From: Halichondria panicea
Taxonomy: Eukaryota; Porifera; Demospongiae; Suberitida; Halichondriidae
Length of the DNA: 64,000 nucleotides
Direction: 5' to 3'
Assembly (NCBI RefSeq): GCF_963675165.1
Contig: NC_087383.1
Span: 4,742,979 to 4,806,978, forward strand
Each line of letters begins with the position of its first letter. The first letter of the stretch is position 1. The notes under the pieces are model-generated. The model was not told the origin of the DNA. It did not search any database and worked only from the letters and a program-made list of their open reading frames with translations. Shown here one piece after another: positions 50,793 through 63,124 of this stretch. The position numbers and the translations under genes were made by a program.

Positions 50793-53700
50793 CTGCGTGT
50801 TAAGAAAATATGTACACACCACGTTAACTTAAAACTAGTATCGACATCTTACGAGTAAAATTCCAAAATGGCCCAAATGGGTGCATTTACACTCAAGAGT
50901 TCCATCCGATCTAGCCACCTCCCTACACCCATCAGTGTTCCAGGCGCCAAAACGATCTATAGTAAAATGTTCGTATAGTATATTGTTTATAATACAGATT
51001 GCTGATTTATACTCAGCAACACTTTTTATGCAATCAACCTACCTTCTGTTTTGTACACTGCACAACTGCTTTTAGCAACTCCATCCTGCATGCATGTATA
51101 ATTATATAGATGCATGTAATACTATATACATTGAGTACAATAAAATACTTAATACAACCATGATTACCGAAACTCGGAATGTCGACCTCACTGGTACAAT
51201 GAGCATTGTTTTGTTAGCTAGCTGGCATCTCAGTCGCACAGCAACTACAATCGAACCGACTTGATTCAAAGTTCTGTTCTCTGGGAGAAACAACACATCA
51301 CTCACAAACACAGAATAACTGAGTCTTTGACTAACAACTGATGATGAGTTAGTACTGCTTTCATTACTAACACAATTCTCAAATATTTCAGGAGTCAGTT
51401 GCAGTGAAGCCGTAGACCCATTTTGAGAAAGCTCAGTATTTGTACCACTGATGTCATTAGCAACACCATCGACTGTGAGTAGTGATTCTTGCTCAATAAC
51501 TCCAGAACTGTTCACAGCTTGTTCCACTGACCCCAAGTTAACAATAAAAGTCTGCCCATTGAAGCTGTCAGGGTCCACTTCTTGCACTTGTAGAGCATAC
51601 GTGCTGAAAGTGAATGTAGTCAAGTTACCGCTAGAGTTGACAGTGGTGATATCAAGGTTGTCTAAGAATGTTCCCAGACTGTCTAGAATCCTGTGAACAA
51701 GAAAACAAGAGTCGTGTCTGCCCCATTGTATATTCATGTCATTGTGTGCAGTGGAGAAAACCAGAGACACTGTTACATGTAAACAAATCTCGGTCCCCCC
51801 ATAACCAAGGGATAACCTCTCTACAAAGAACAAGCGGAATAATTTTTAATTCCCTATAGTGTACTTGCCTTAGTGTAGTATTCATCGTCACTTGGCTCTC
51901 AACTATTACATCTGCGTCAGCTTGCTGTATGTTGTCAATAGTGAGCAAGTAGTTGTCTCTCACCTGCACATACATGATCACAATACACACATTATACATG
52001 GGGTGTACTAGTACTCATATCACATGCTTTTCTTCTTTGAGAAGCGATATCAATCGCATAAACAGCCATAATTATACAGCTGTTACAAATCCCATAATTA
52101 TACCTCCGGATTTGTTGCTGCTTCTTCTGTCAATTGCTCCACAACTGATGTAGCTAGTGTCACATGACTGGTTGTCAAGTTTTGGGGCGAGGACGTGATA
52201 TTCAATACATCTCTTGATGCTTGAACACTCTGATTAGCTGAAACTTCCTACAAAACAAGCTTGAGAAATAAAACACTGCAACAGAAGATAAAATACATAT
52301 GTAGTTACCGAGGCAATGTCACACAGCTGTCGAGACACTTCAGACAAGGTTGTTTCACAGCTGACATCAAGCCCTTCCCTCCACTCTCCCCCACGAGAAA
52401 ATGTCCCTCCACAAAACCGCTTCACTTCACCTGCAGAGTCACCCAGGATCTCTGCACACGGACAGGCTGCTGTTGCCATAGTACCAAGGTGTGTCTCGGG
52501 CCAGGAATAGCCCATGTACTCTTCAGATGTGCACCCATCTGCACATAATTATGCAGTATTGAGTACTACAGTGTATACAGTCGCAGAGTTCTAATTAAAC
52601 AGCTTATTATACACTGTACATGTAATACCGTATAGCGGGTTATTTTCGAGGCACTAAATTTTTGCGGATTGCCCAAACAAATTATTTTCGAGGATAGCGG
52701 TTCAAATGACCACACCCCTACAGTAGAGAGGTTTCAATACCGGACGTAAACCAATTTTCGAGGCACTAAATGTTTATGTTTCTGGGTCAATCCTCGAAAA
52801 CATCGAAAATTCCGTGCCTCGAAAATAACCAGCTATACGGTAATACGTTAATAAAGAGGAACATCTCTATAACTTTGACCTTATAAGTAGTAATTGTGAG
52901 TGACACTTGAAAAAATGGAATGCAAACATTGGTGGATTAACCAAATTTTTCTATCGGTATTTACACTTACCAACTCTAATGAGATCATCAGCACTGAGAA
53001 TATATTGTGTTTGTCGCAATTCACTAGTTAGGCTCTCTCGTATTCGTGCTACTTGCTCGGAGCCAGGCTGATCTTGTGGAGTCACCAAAGAGACGTAAAC
53101 AGTTGCTTCAAATGAGTTCCCTACGCGAGTGATGTTTGATATGATGACAGAGAAGACGTCACTGTCAGTGTCTGCTAGCTCACTGCTGGCCAACACCAGA
53201 ATGGCCTGTGTAACAATTAATACGTTAGTTAATTGTGCGTTAAATTTTCTTTCAAGGACTCTTATAAAATCAGTGAAGTGATTAACTTACTTCACTGAGA
53301 AGGCTGGTGGAATTTGTTGACAATCTTACTTGAGTAGTGTATTGTAGCACTCCTGCATCAACGTAAAACATACAGTCATGCAGTACTGCAATGTGCATGT
53401 ACATTACTGAATAAAATCACAAGCTCCTCTAATGGACAGTGCTATGCTACAAACTGTTTTTCGAGTGGCTGCTAATTGAGAGTCCCCTTTAATCAGAAGT
53501 TCCGTGAAGTCTACTGACAGTAGTTATTACATGCATACCTACCTGGAACATTAACAGAGGCGGGATTGGAGACATCCTCTCCAACGTCATTGGTAGCCTT
53601 GCACGTGTAGTCTCCTCTGTCCTCAGGGTGTGCCTCTGATATGTATAGGAAAGACATAGTCTCTCCCAATACAAGCTCCCCATCTTTGTACCAACTGTAA

Positions 53701-56700
53701 CCAGGGGAAGGGGAGCCTGATGCCGAACAGGTGAGGTTTAGTGATGAAGCAAGGGCCACACTTGTGCTTGACGGATGTGATTCGATTACTGGCAGTGACG
53801 GCGGAAGTTGCGTAAGGTCTACAATCGAAAAAGATAAAGCTCTTTAAACGTATCGTTTGTATTCTTTCAGTACTTCTATTATTGCTCAAAATGACCCACA
53901 GCTGTTTTTTACATTAACTTAGTGCCCTGCATGGGGCTGTAGTTTTACTACCTTGTAGTTGGCAAGTTGTTCCTCTGAAGGTTGTTGGACAGACGCAAGA
54001 ATACCCACCAACTTTGTCCACACAGGTACCTCCATTTTGACAAGGCTGTCCATCAAGACAGTCATCCACACCTTTTAACAAATAAAATAGTCATAATGTC
54101 ACGCATTCATGTACGTACCGCGTATAGATATAATTATTTGGTGTATATTTTGACCCATAGTCAACACAATCATAGTGTAGCTCACTTATGATGCGAAGGT
54201 CCCACATCCCTGTTCCTGGTGACCCTATACCGTTGTCAGCCTCACAGACATACACTCCATTGTCAGCTGCTGTTACCTTGGCAATCTGCAATATGTTCGT
54301 AGCTTGATCATTCTCAATAATGGATATCCTTGGGCCACTTAGAATGCGAGCAGCTTCAGTTAATGATACTTTCACTAACAGCCAAGTGATCTCGGCTCTG
54401 GGATTGGCTCGTATAGAGCACTCAATGGAAATGTTGTCCAGCTCTGATGGAGACTCAGGACCAGTTATCACCACACTAGCGGTAACTGCATGTGGGTAAA
54501 ATAGAGTCATGACAGTTGCAGTCATACATTATATCCTGTATCAAAGTAGATCGAATGAGTACCATGCCGTAGAGCTACATCAGCAACTTAGAACTGTCGA
54601 AAACAGCAAAAAGACCCTTAAAATTAAAGATTGATGTGCATGAGCATTTCAGTGTTTTAACTGACAATTAGTCTATATTAATTATGCATAAAATAATCGT
54701 CAAATGCTACAATTAACCAGGTATAGGTGGTGGGGTTACAGTTGTTCCGACTGCAGGAAATTATGCATGTATTAACTTCAATTTTCTCATCCATACCTTG
54801 AGGGGTGTCTGTTGTTGGCTCTGTTGTACATGTGGTGATGACGTCAGAACAACAGCTACGAAACAGCTGGCAGTTTGTAGAGCAGGAGCATGTAGGGGGG
54901 TTCCCCATACAGGAGCCAGTGACACAGCACTCTGTGATACCAGCCGCAGCACATGTACCTATGGCAACAAGAGAGCAGGTATATATGCATATATGCACTA
55001 TTGAGCAAATGCTACAACAAACCAAGTGTAGGTAGCGGCGTTACAGTTGTTCCGACTGCAGGATTAAATGTCAAGCACATAATTATATGCCAGGCCAAGA
55101 GAATCATACTTACTTGTAAGACAAGTATGTCCATCAATGCTAAGCACGCACATCTCAGAGGTAGAACAGCCACCATTGTTATCAGCACAGGGATTACTAA
55201 CTGCATGTTTGAAGCAAAAAATTGCCATTAATTTATTAACACAGCCATTAATTATCGTTGGAAGTTGATTTTGCACCCATTAGTACCAGCTGTACCTAGT
55301 GGCTGCCTTGCATTGCTAATTACTTGAATGCTGTCTGCTAAGGTGCAGCCGACATTACTAAGAAGCCTTGGGTTTGAATCTGTTCTTGCTGCATATACAC
55401 CCACAAAGAACCCAACGAAATACAGAGTGTCCAAGTGAATAGTAAACGACATTGGATCACGAGCAGGCAAGCTGCTCTCACTGTAAGCCACACCCCTCGA
55501 CAGTCCATCGAACGTGGCACTCTCGATTCTGTTTAGCTGGGTGTCAGCCCAGACAACTTCTAGGCTGTTGTCAATTGTTAGTGAAGAGGGGAGACTAATA
55601 TTCATTGCTTGAAAAGTCACCCTGTTGCTGCCGTCCATTGAGGCCTTCTCAATCCTGGGGGTACTTCCCGAAACAGAGATATACATCTCCCTATAAATTA
55701 AGTATTTCATCAGCATAATTATATATTATCTGTCAGTTATGACTTCATGTGTTTTCACCACACTGTACACACATGTCACATGATTATTATACCTGTTGCC
55801 TGGATGGAGTGCAATATCTGTCACTGTCCCGTCAACAGTAAGTACGGTTGCATGACTTCCAGATGTCAAATCAAATATATTGATGGTGGAGTCTGTGCCA
55901 TTGACCCAATACAGCTTGTTTGTGACCCAATCAACCGCTATGTCAGCTGTGTAAAGATCAGAAAAGTTAATTACCAACAGACAACACAACGGGTAGCAAC
56001 AGATACTGCCCAGTGGGGGATTTAGGGGGGGATCCCAATGCAATGGAACCCTAGCTAGTTGATCGTTCGCAGCTCTACGGCTGGTGCTAGAGATGGGACT
56101 TTCCTTGACCATAAGTGGGTGTAACCCAACAAGTTCACACTGCACGGCAGCTTTCACTTTTCGCGCTCATACTCTTTGAACTCCCTTTCCTATTTCCTGG
56201 ATCCGCCACTGCTACCATGGTTTGAAAAAGGGAATTTTGCCTCTGTCATAGTCATGCACTGTAAAAATAAAGTGTGCTGAGCACACTAGGCCGCCAGGTA
56301 TTACAAATTTTAGTTAGCTCAGCACAATAAATTTTTTACAGTGTGGGCCCAAATATAATTATCTAGAGAGAAGGATTTTGATATGGCTTTCCCACAGCCA
56401 TATTTAAGCTGCATGCAGCTTAAATATGGTGGGTTAGTCAGCTCCTAGCTATAATTCTAGCCTCCTTCGCAGCCTCTCCTTTTTCTGTTCTTTGTCACTG
56501 TAGTTCAATAAGATAAAATACGGGACGAATTGGAGGAACAAAGAAAGAAAGAAGGAAGAGACTAAGAAAAAGGAGAGCCTGCCTTGCTAAGTCGCGTGAC
56601 GGTAGACGAGTGGTAGACGAGTGAAAATGAACGTGGGCAATCACTAGCTGGGCGGAGCCTGACAGAGCAAAAAGCTACAGCATGCCTACGCATTGCAAAC

Positions 56701-59700
56701 TCTAAATAAAAGCTGTTAGCATCGTAGATAGTAAGCCAGAATCAAGCGTGGAGACATCGTAGACAAGGGCTTACCTAGTAAAGTCTAAAGAGACTAAATA
56801 TCTAAATTTAGCTCAGTTTTTTTTCCTGAGTTCAGAACAGACCCACTTGATTACATTATTATTATTATTATACATTGATTACTTATTACAGCAGTATAGT
56901 CTACTCTACTCTAGTCTTTCATACTTCCTCTACTGACTAAAGGTCTTACGAAGGCTGACTCTACTGCACTGTACTGTACTGTTCATAACAGATTATGTTC
57001 CTGGTAAATGCGCTCCAAGTACTGTGTGGGAGGACAGTTATTGAGGTTTTCTCTCGCCCACGCTCGTTAAAATTTGTCTACGTCAGTAGGGGATCACGCG
57101 ACTTAGCAAGGCAGGCTCTCCTTTTTCTTAGTTGCTTCCTTCTTTCTTTCCAATTTTCTCTTCTGTGACAAAGAACAGAAAAAGGAGAGACTGCGAAGGA
57201 GGCTACTATAATTCTGCTTTTTAACCAGTTAAACAGAGCAATGCGTGCTTGCACTGTGCCTAACACTCACTGGCTGGTGAGGACCCTGTGTCCATTATCT
57301 TCACTGCTCCAGAGCCATCAAAGTTTGATCTCCACACTTCCATTTTGGTCACGTCACTCCAGTAAAGGTACCCATCCCTGCAAACACATAATTATGTCTA
57401 GATACATAATAGCAGCCAATAACCTTCACGATACGTATTTATGGTAGCATAATGCTCACGATACGTATTTATTTATGCTACCATAACGAGTGTTGCAAGC
57501 TGCGCTGGTGCTAATGCCTCTCATGTTTTGCTTTCACTCAAGAGTGTATATAGAAGAGATAATTAGTTTGCTTTGTATAATGCAATTATCGTTGACACTG
57601 AAACACACTGTCATTATAGAAGAGGAGCTTAATTAATGGAAACAGAAGTCTATACTGTATAGCCGGTAATTTTCAGGGGGACAAAACATTCTTGGTTCAG
57701 CAATATTTAGTCACTTCGTGGATAATATTTTCGTGGTTGCTGCTTGCACTGCAGGTAAAGGTAGGCAAGGTCGCTTCATTCGTGGGTAAAATATTCGTGG
57801 TCTGAGCTCCAACCACGAATATTTTGTCCCCCGGAAATTACCAGCTATACAGATCTGATGGCTTGATGAACGGACTTCAAGGATAGAAGCCAGAATATAT
57901 CTATACTATATATACGATGTAGAGGTTTATTGCGTATTTCCAAGAATTAAAACAAGGAGTGGATCTCCTATGAGGTCAGAGTTCACAAGGGCCGCTGGTA
58001 GTGTGAGTAGGTACATGCATGCAGATTGCAGAGCTCTTTGCAGCAAACAGCTATAGCGCTTTAGTGCAAGACTAACTTATAAGTTGGATAGAAAGTTTAT
58101 GCGAACAGATGATGCTTCTGAGGAAACTGCAACAGCCTTCACTGTGAGTCAAACTAGCCGTAACTTGAGATAGAAGCTTTAGTTTGCAAATTCACGAATC
58201 AAAATCCAAGAGAACGTGGCTAGAAGCCTATAGAAGCTGTTAGTTTTCGTCGCATTGCAACCGTTGAGCAGTTACAGCTAGAACACACACACACACAGAG
58301 TCAGTTTTACCATATCCTTTGTGAGATAAATACGCATCGTGAAGGTTATTGGCTGCTATTATCTTGATAGCCATACGTATACAAAGTTATGAGATGATGC
58401 ATTCTACTATCTGAAATGTACCTATAATGAAAATCAATGTCAGCTGCTCTCGACAAGCCAGACACGATTATTCTGGTTCTAACTTGAGTGTCTGTTGCAT
58501 TGACTGGCAGAGTCATCAGATGAATAAACGGCTCACTAGCGTATACCAAGTACGGGGTAGATCCTGTACGAGTAAACATTCAAGGTAGATGAAAACACAA
58601 ATGGCACACCTTAAGGGATTAAAATGATTGAACTCGATTGTTCGAAGTCAGATATCTCATCAATTACATATAGGATACGATGTAGTTGGGCGTGGCCCGG
58701 CATCCGTTCTGACGGGTGCCCGGGGGACACACTTATATAGGATTTGTACCCTCAGTGCAGCCCAATCAGATTGCAGAGATAACGATATTCATGACTCAAA
58801 TATCGATATTCATAACCAGATATGCAGTTTATAATTTTATTCATGATGCTTACACAGCAGTATTGCATAACACAGCAGTACAAATCCTATGTAAGCATGT
58901 CCCCCGGCCACCCGTCAGAACGGGTGCCGGGCTGCTACGCCCAGCTAGATACGATAGTAGATACAGTGCTTTACCTGCACTGATGCAGTCTGTGGGTACA
59001 TCCTGACAGCAATCACCAAACACGTGACAATTAGCGTCACAGTAACAAGAGAGGGGAGACCCCCCGCAGTCACCACCCACACAGCATGTAGAATGACCAG
59101 CTGCCATACAGGTGCCTACAGTAGGAGGCGAAACTAATTGCCTACCATATAATTATAGATAATTATGCTGACTTTTTTCAGTAAGATATATTTAAGATCT
59201 ATTACATACCCATGGTCAGTACGCTTACAATTATATGTGTTTGTAAGGTATGACTTTACCTAGTTCAGAAGAGCTGTAGTCTGTTACATTTCCTGCATGT
59301 CAAAGAACACATTAGATAATGGAAATCAATTTTGAAACTGCGCATGCGCAAACCACACCCACTCAGCTTGAAGTGAGTGTGGTACGCAAGTGTGCAGCTA
59401 TTGATCTCACCTGACAGGAAACAGTTTTGCTGGTTTGCTGCGAGGGAGTATCCGTCACGGCAACTGCAGGAGTAGCCCCGGGGGTCAATGGAGCTTAACA
59501 GGCAGAGTTGTGAGCAGCTGCTACCAGAGCATGTGTTGGTCACTAGGGAAAAACAGAAACACATAATACATGTCACATCGTCATGCAAATGAGAATTGAA
59601 CAACGAACGTACAGTTCACATACAATGTTGTTACAATGTTGTTACATAATAATATTATTGTTGAAAGTGATACACGAGGCTTCTAGAAGCTTGATAACAC

Positions 59701-62700
59701 TTTCTCAAAAATACTACCTCTAACAGCTATGGTTTTAGCACTCACGGTCACTTTGCCTGCTGTCACTCACAGCAACTAAACCGTATGGAACAGTGCAGGT
59801 GCCGTCAAACACAGTAGTCAAGGCACTGCCACTCATTGGTATACTCTGCAATCTGTTACCGTTCCAGTCAGTGAAAAACAAGATATCATTGATGAACGTA
59901 ATGCCAAAGGTATGAGATAGACCAGTAGCTTGATTGGCTAGAGTTATCCGGTTGCTGCCATCCACATTGGAGGACTGTAGCACATCCTCTGAAGCATCCA
60001 CCCAGTAAAGCACTTGTCTAGAGTAGTCCAACGTAATACCATTGGGCCACACCAGGCCAGTGTTGTGGAGCACTGTTCGATTCCTGCCATCCATAGAAGC
60101 TCTCTCAATCTTGGCTGGATTACCCCAGTCTGTCCAGTACACCCAGCTACAAAATACTCCGTTTATTATCCAATCAAGAAACAAATGAATGACGCTGAGC
60201 TAAGTACTTGAGACTTGTGGTAACCTAAGATGTTATGTTACCACAATATGGACTAAGAACTGTCTTATAGAACTAGATAGCTTCTGATTTATTGTAAACA
60301 GTAACTGTCACCCTCTGTGTTAGGGTTATTTTAGTTGCATATTCTTATTTAGTAGTGTTCTAGAAAATTCTCCTGTGGTTTTGTTGTTTTTGTATAAATG
60401 GCCTGTGTGTATTTTGTGCATCAGAGACTCAGAGTTCTTAATAATATTTCTAAGACATCACAAGACCCAACAGTTATTACAAACAGTTTTATTTATTATA
60501 CCGACAGTTATAATTATTACCAAACAGTTATTATTACCGACAGTTATATTACCAACAATATCCTACCACCTGATGAAGCTCGCAAACTACACTGAGCTAG
60601 CTATACAAGGTAATTGAGACCAACAGTTATTACTGATGAAGCTCTTACCGTGTAGAAGGATCCACTACTATTGCTCTTGGTTCAGTGGCGTTGGAATCTC
60701 CAAGCGTTGAAATGAGCACTTTGAAGAGGTTTGATTCCAAGTCAAACACCCCCACAATATCCAATACAGTGTCAGTGAAGTAGAGCTTGTTTGTAACCCA
60801 GTCCACTGAAAGTCCATCTAAATATGAAAGCCACACGTAAATTTAACAGTTCATGAACTAAAAACGTTCTGCAACCAATGCAGTGCAATATTCCAAGGTA
60901 TAATAACCATACTTATCACTACAATGTGTTTTGCGAGTGAAAAACCTTTGCGAATGAGCCAAATCAAAAAGAATTTTGACTTGTTACCTAACTTTTGCAA
61001 TCTGGTAAGAATAGCGTCAACAAGTACCGCATAGATTTTGCGATTCTTTTTTTGCGAAGCCATTAGCACTCGCACAAAAGTGCATAATAGTGTCTATTAT
61101 TGTTCTATTTAGAAATGAAACAACCACTCAAGAAGGATATCTGGCTACTTACGAACCTGGCTCCATGAGACCCTCCTCAATCACCGTGGAAACACCGCTC
61201 CCATCTAGGTTAGCTCTCATGATTTTTCCAGCCATGTTGTCAGTCCAGTACAAGAATCTCTGCCTGCATAATAAAAATGTTATTGCAGCTTGCATTGCCT
61301 CTCATATCACAAGCCTCTCATAATTATCACATAGCCTCTCATACTGCCAGTCTGCTTATAATAATTATATTAGTGACCTGTAATGATAGTCAATGTCCAG
61401 AATGTTGTCGTTGGATTGGTCGACCAGTACGGGTGTTTGTACTTGATTACCATCCAAGCTGATCTTATGGAGATAATCACCATTGGCCATGAGCAGGTAT
61501 GCTGAAGGGTCATCTGACGTCACTTTAAACAGGGGCACAAAGTAATGTTATAAATGTACAGCAAGCATGCCATATATGGAGTACCTCGTTTCCTCCGTAT
61601 ATGATTGTTAGACATAATATTATTATGCTGAGATATCATCTGCAGACAATATCTATTAATACAACAGTAACTGTTATTAAAGACACTCTTCTTACGGTAG
61701 ATGCCAGGCTGACCATCTGTGTGCCCTCATAGACTGCCATATTATCATCCACAAGGAGGTACCTACGTATATTATACACATTTCAATCTGGATGTCACAG
61801 CAAATTGACATAAACAACACCTTAATGAGACAGTGGTTGATTTAGAAACAAAGTCCACAGCAATAAAAGGTTTGGGAGCTGAAATCAATTGAATTACAGT
61901 ATCCTGCAGCAAAATTTCATTTTTATACTGTGAATTTCATACACCCGGTAGCTACAACGTACATCCAAATTAATGCAAGATACAATCTTCCATGATTCTT
62001 TTCCAGTGGAGGTAAACTTGTTAGTCTCATGGTCCGCATGGCTGCACACTTGCAGTACAAATGCAACAACTTGAGCCTCAGGGTCATTCCCGGACACCTC
62101 GACTACAATCAGATAAGAGCAAATAATTTGCCTTGTGCAACCAGATTGCAGGCATTGATGTCAAGTAAACTGAGATAGAAAGGTATAGACAGTATAGTCT
62201 CGAATACCCGCCTCAACCTAAAAGCTTGAGTCTGGTCAAACTCACATTGTGGTTTGGTTCAAGTGTGTCCAGGAATTTCTTGGACATTTAATTGACCGCA
62301 AGTGGGTGTGGAACATGAATAAAATTATAGTCTACATGAATATCATTATAGCTAACCGCCACGGCAGCATGGATTGCTACTAGTAGACAGAATTAGCCCC
62401 TGACAGAAGGCGACGTAGGAAAATTCATGGAGAGAGTTGTAAGGATATGATACTAGAACTCTCCAGACTAGCAATAGGACCTTTGGAACACCTTGTCGAA
62501 TCTATTAACAGCCTAAATGCTCATTTATGTGAATGTGACCGTCGACCATGGTTTCAAGGCCCTCTAGCTCTGTGCAATGATGGCTTCAAGCTCAGTGTTT
62601 TTCTCGTAGGCTTTCAACTCCTAGCCTTAATTGATACACTGTCTGATTGTTCTGTCCCTAACATGCGGTGGCTTGTGGCTTTATCACTATGCTTGTGGGC

Positions 62701-63124
62701 GTGTAGCCCACTTGACTTTGCTGACTGTGCAGAACAAAGTTCATATGTGAGTTGGACCAGACTCAAGCTTTTAGGTTGAGGCGGGTATTCGAGACTATAG
62801 ACAGTAACCCCAAACAAGGCTAAAGAACTCATTTTAATAATTATTATGATTCTAGAGAATTCTAGATCTAGCTAAACATTCGATTCACTCACCATGATAT
62901 TTGTGACTTCCAACAGGAGAGCTACGACGTAGTGACACACTAAAAGGGTTATGAACTTTCTTATGACTCTTTCTGAAGGATACCATATCAGCTATTAGAC
63001 TGTCCCTGCACAAAACAATGTCCTCAGCCAGGCAGCTAGAACCAGGAACACTTGCTGTCAATCCTACAAATGCTGGGGACAATGCCAGCAGCAACATCAA
63101 CCACATCATTGTAGCAGCTATCAT
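48637..63124 (-). CDS. Adhesion GPCR with LRP-type propellers, SMB, Ig, EGF; about 34 exons
   Basis: This is one continuous minus-strand gene. From 61513 down to the stop, 30 exons join with agreeing phases. N-terminal exons are 63124-62893 (signal peptide MIAATMMWLMLLLALSPA, then a Cys pair), 62102-61956, 61878-61821 and 61762-61696. The junction 61696 to 61513 is one phase off, so a small exon or a different splice there is unresolved. The total is about 2125 aa. Order: N-terminal unclassified region (1-170); propeller 1, EGF, SMB (170-541); propeller 2, EGF, SMB (542-901); Ig, EGF, Ig (913-1144); SEA-like segment (1145-1243); HormR (1244-1320); GAIN-GPS (1321-1623); seven TM helices; long cytoplasmic tail. 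The 7TM part is secretin/adhesion class. LDLR class-B propellers are not a standard part of adhesion GPCRs. Ligand unknown. Confidence 0.85.
50853..52247 (-). CDS. GPCR GAIN domain and GPS motif
   Basis: Exons 52247-52104, 51963-51869, 51690-51168, 51085-51043 and 50956-50853. Many NxT/S sites (NITSS, NLTTS, NSSG, NGST, NESS, NRTL) fit a glycosylated GAIN domain. The GPS keeps the Trp and four Cys (SSCAVYK, FGAWNTDGC, LECKCTHLGHFGILL) but has Gly after HL where Thr/Ser is expected for self-cleavage. Exon 51963-51869 ends in a GC donor (ctaag|gcaagt), the only one seen in this gene. Confidence 0.85.
52309..54485 (-). CDS. GPCR ectodomain: Ig, EGF, Ig, SEA-like segment, HormR
   Basis: 54485-54186 is an Ig domain (ISIECSIRA ... 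ADNGVYVCEADN). 54071-53952 is a calcium-binding EGF (VDDCLDGQPCQNGGTC ... GYSCVCP). 53818-53543 is an Ig domain (LNLTCSASG ... YSWYKDG ... DRGDYTCKATN). 53352-53291 and 52971-53205 encode a segment with a VFSVIISNITRVGNSFEATV stretch that may be SEA-like; this is weak. 52538-52309 is a hormone-receptor (HormR) domain: DGCTSEEYMGYSWPET, AACPCAEIL, KRFCGG, GEWREG, VSCETT. HormR directly before GAIN is the classical adhesion-GPCR order. Confidence 0.82.
52626..52842. mobile_element. Fold-back MITE with TACCGTATAGC ends
   Basis: The ends taccgtatagcgggttattt and ataaccagctatacggta are inverted. The internal arms gaggcactaaatttttgcgg and ggcactaaatgtttatg repeat. It is in the GPCR intron between the HormR and SEA-like exons. 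Confidence 0.8.
54718..58563 (-). CDS. GPCR ectodomain module 2: second propeller, EGF, linkers, somatomedin-B
   Basis: Exons 58563-58422, 57377-57271, 55946-55793 and 55690-55296 form the second propeller: PYLVYASE, YLYWSDV, LYWVNGT, EMYISVSG, EVVWADT and LYFVGFF. 55200-55114 is the EGF (NPCADNNGGCSTSEMC). 55055-55023 (VGTTVTPLPTL) and 54750-54718 (VGTTVTPPPIP) are near-duplicate 33-nt linker exons on either side of the SMB exon 54958-54797 (ITECCVTGSC, CSCSTNCQLFRSCCSD). Exon lengths and phases mirror module 1. Two introns here are packed with transposons (55947-57270 and 57378-58421). Confidence 0.87.
56458..57205. mobile_element. Mutator-like non-autonomous element, 748 bp
   Basis: Long terminal inverted repeats (tagcctccttcgcag...cctttttctgttctttgtca and the inverse) are flanked by an exact 9-bp duplication ctataattc (56449-56457, 57206-57214). 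It is related to 23699 and 33170 in the aggctctcctttttctgttc subterminal region but has a different interior. It is in the GPCR propeller-2 intron. A truncated sister lies at 1419-1700. Confidence 0.9.
57407..58363. mobile_element. Composite fold-back with long family element inside
   Basis: The outer arms of about 35 bp (taatagcagccaataacctt...cgtattta and the inverse taaatacgcatcgtgaaggt...) enclose a TACCGTATAGC-type hairpin (about 57655-57851) and a long member of the ATTATGCCTCG family (from about 57486, gtgttgcaagctgcgctggt, to about 58325). It lies in the intron between GPCR exons 58422 and 57377. Confidence 0.7.
58975..61513 (-). CDS. GPCR ectodomain module 1: YWTD propeller, EGF, linker, somatomedin-B
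   Basis: Exons 61513-61378, 61263-61157, 60817-60649 and 60146-59746 encode a six-bladed LDLR class-B propeller: AYLLMANG, RFLYWTDN, KLYFTDT, VYWTDWG, LYWVDAS and LFFTDWN, with the usual NLDGSG/SMDGRN/NVDGSN turns. 59542-59411 is a six-Cys EGF of the LDLR type (CSGSSCSQLC...YSCSC). 59292-59260 is a 33-nt phase 1-1 linker exon (NVTDYSSSEL). 59115-58975 is a somatomedin-B domain with its CC...C.C...CC pattern (STCCVGGDCG, CYCDANCHVFGDCCQD). In LRP and related receptors such propeller-EGF pairs bind proteins or release ligands. Confidence 0.88.
62193..62799. mobile_element. Element with roughly 50-bp terminal inverted repeats
   Basis: It runs tatagtctcgaatacccgcc ... to the inverse ... ggcgggtattcgagactata. 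The pairing extends through tcaacctaaaagcttgagtc. GACAG flanks both sides, a possible 5-bp target copy. It is in the first GPCR intron. An open frame at 62447-62779 is inside it and shows no recognisable domain. Confidence 0.75.

Noticed and set aside
61514-61695. A hidden EGF exon before the first propeller
   Set aside because: I searched the minus strand for a Cys-rich frame with splice sites and found none; the phase mismatch there is left unresolved.
62447-62779. A 110-codon open frame as a gene
   Set aside because: It lies wholly inside an inverted-repeat element in a GPCR intron and has no splice or domain support.
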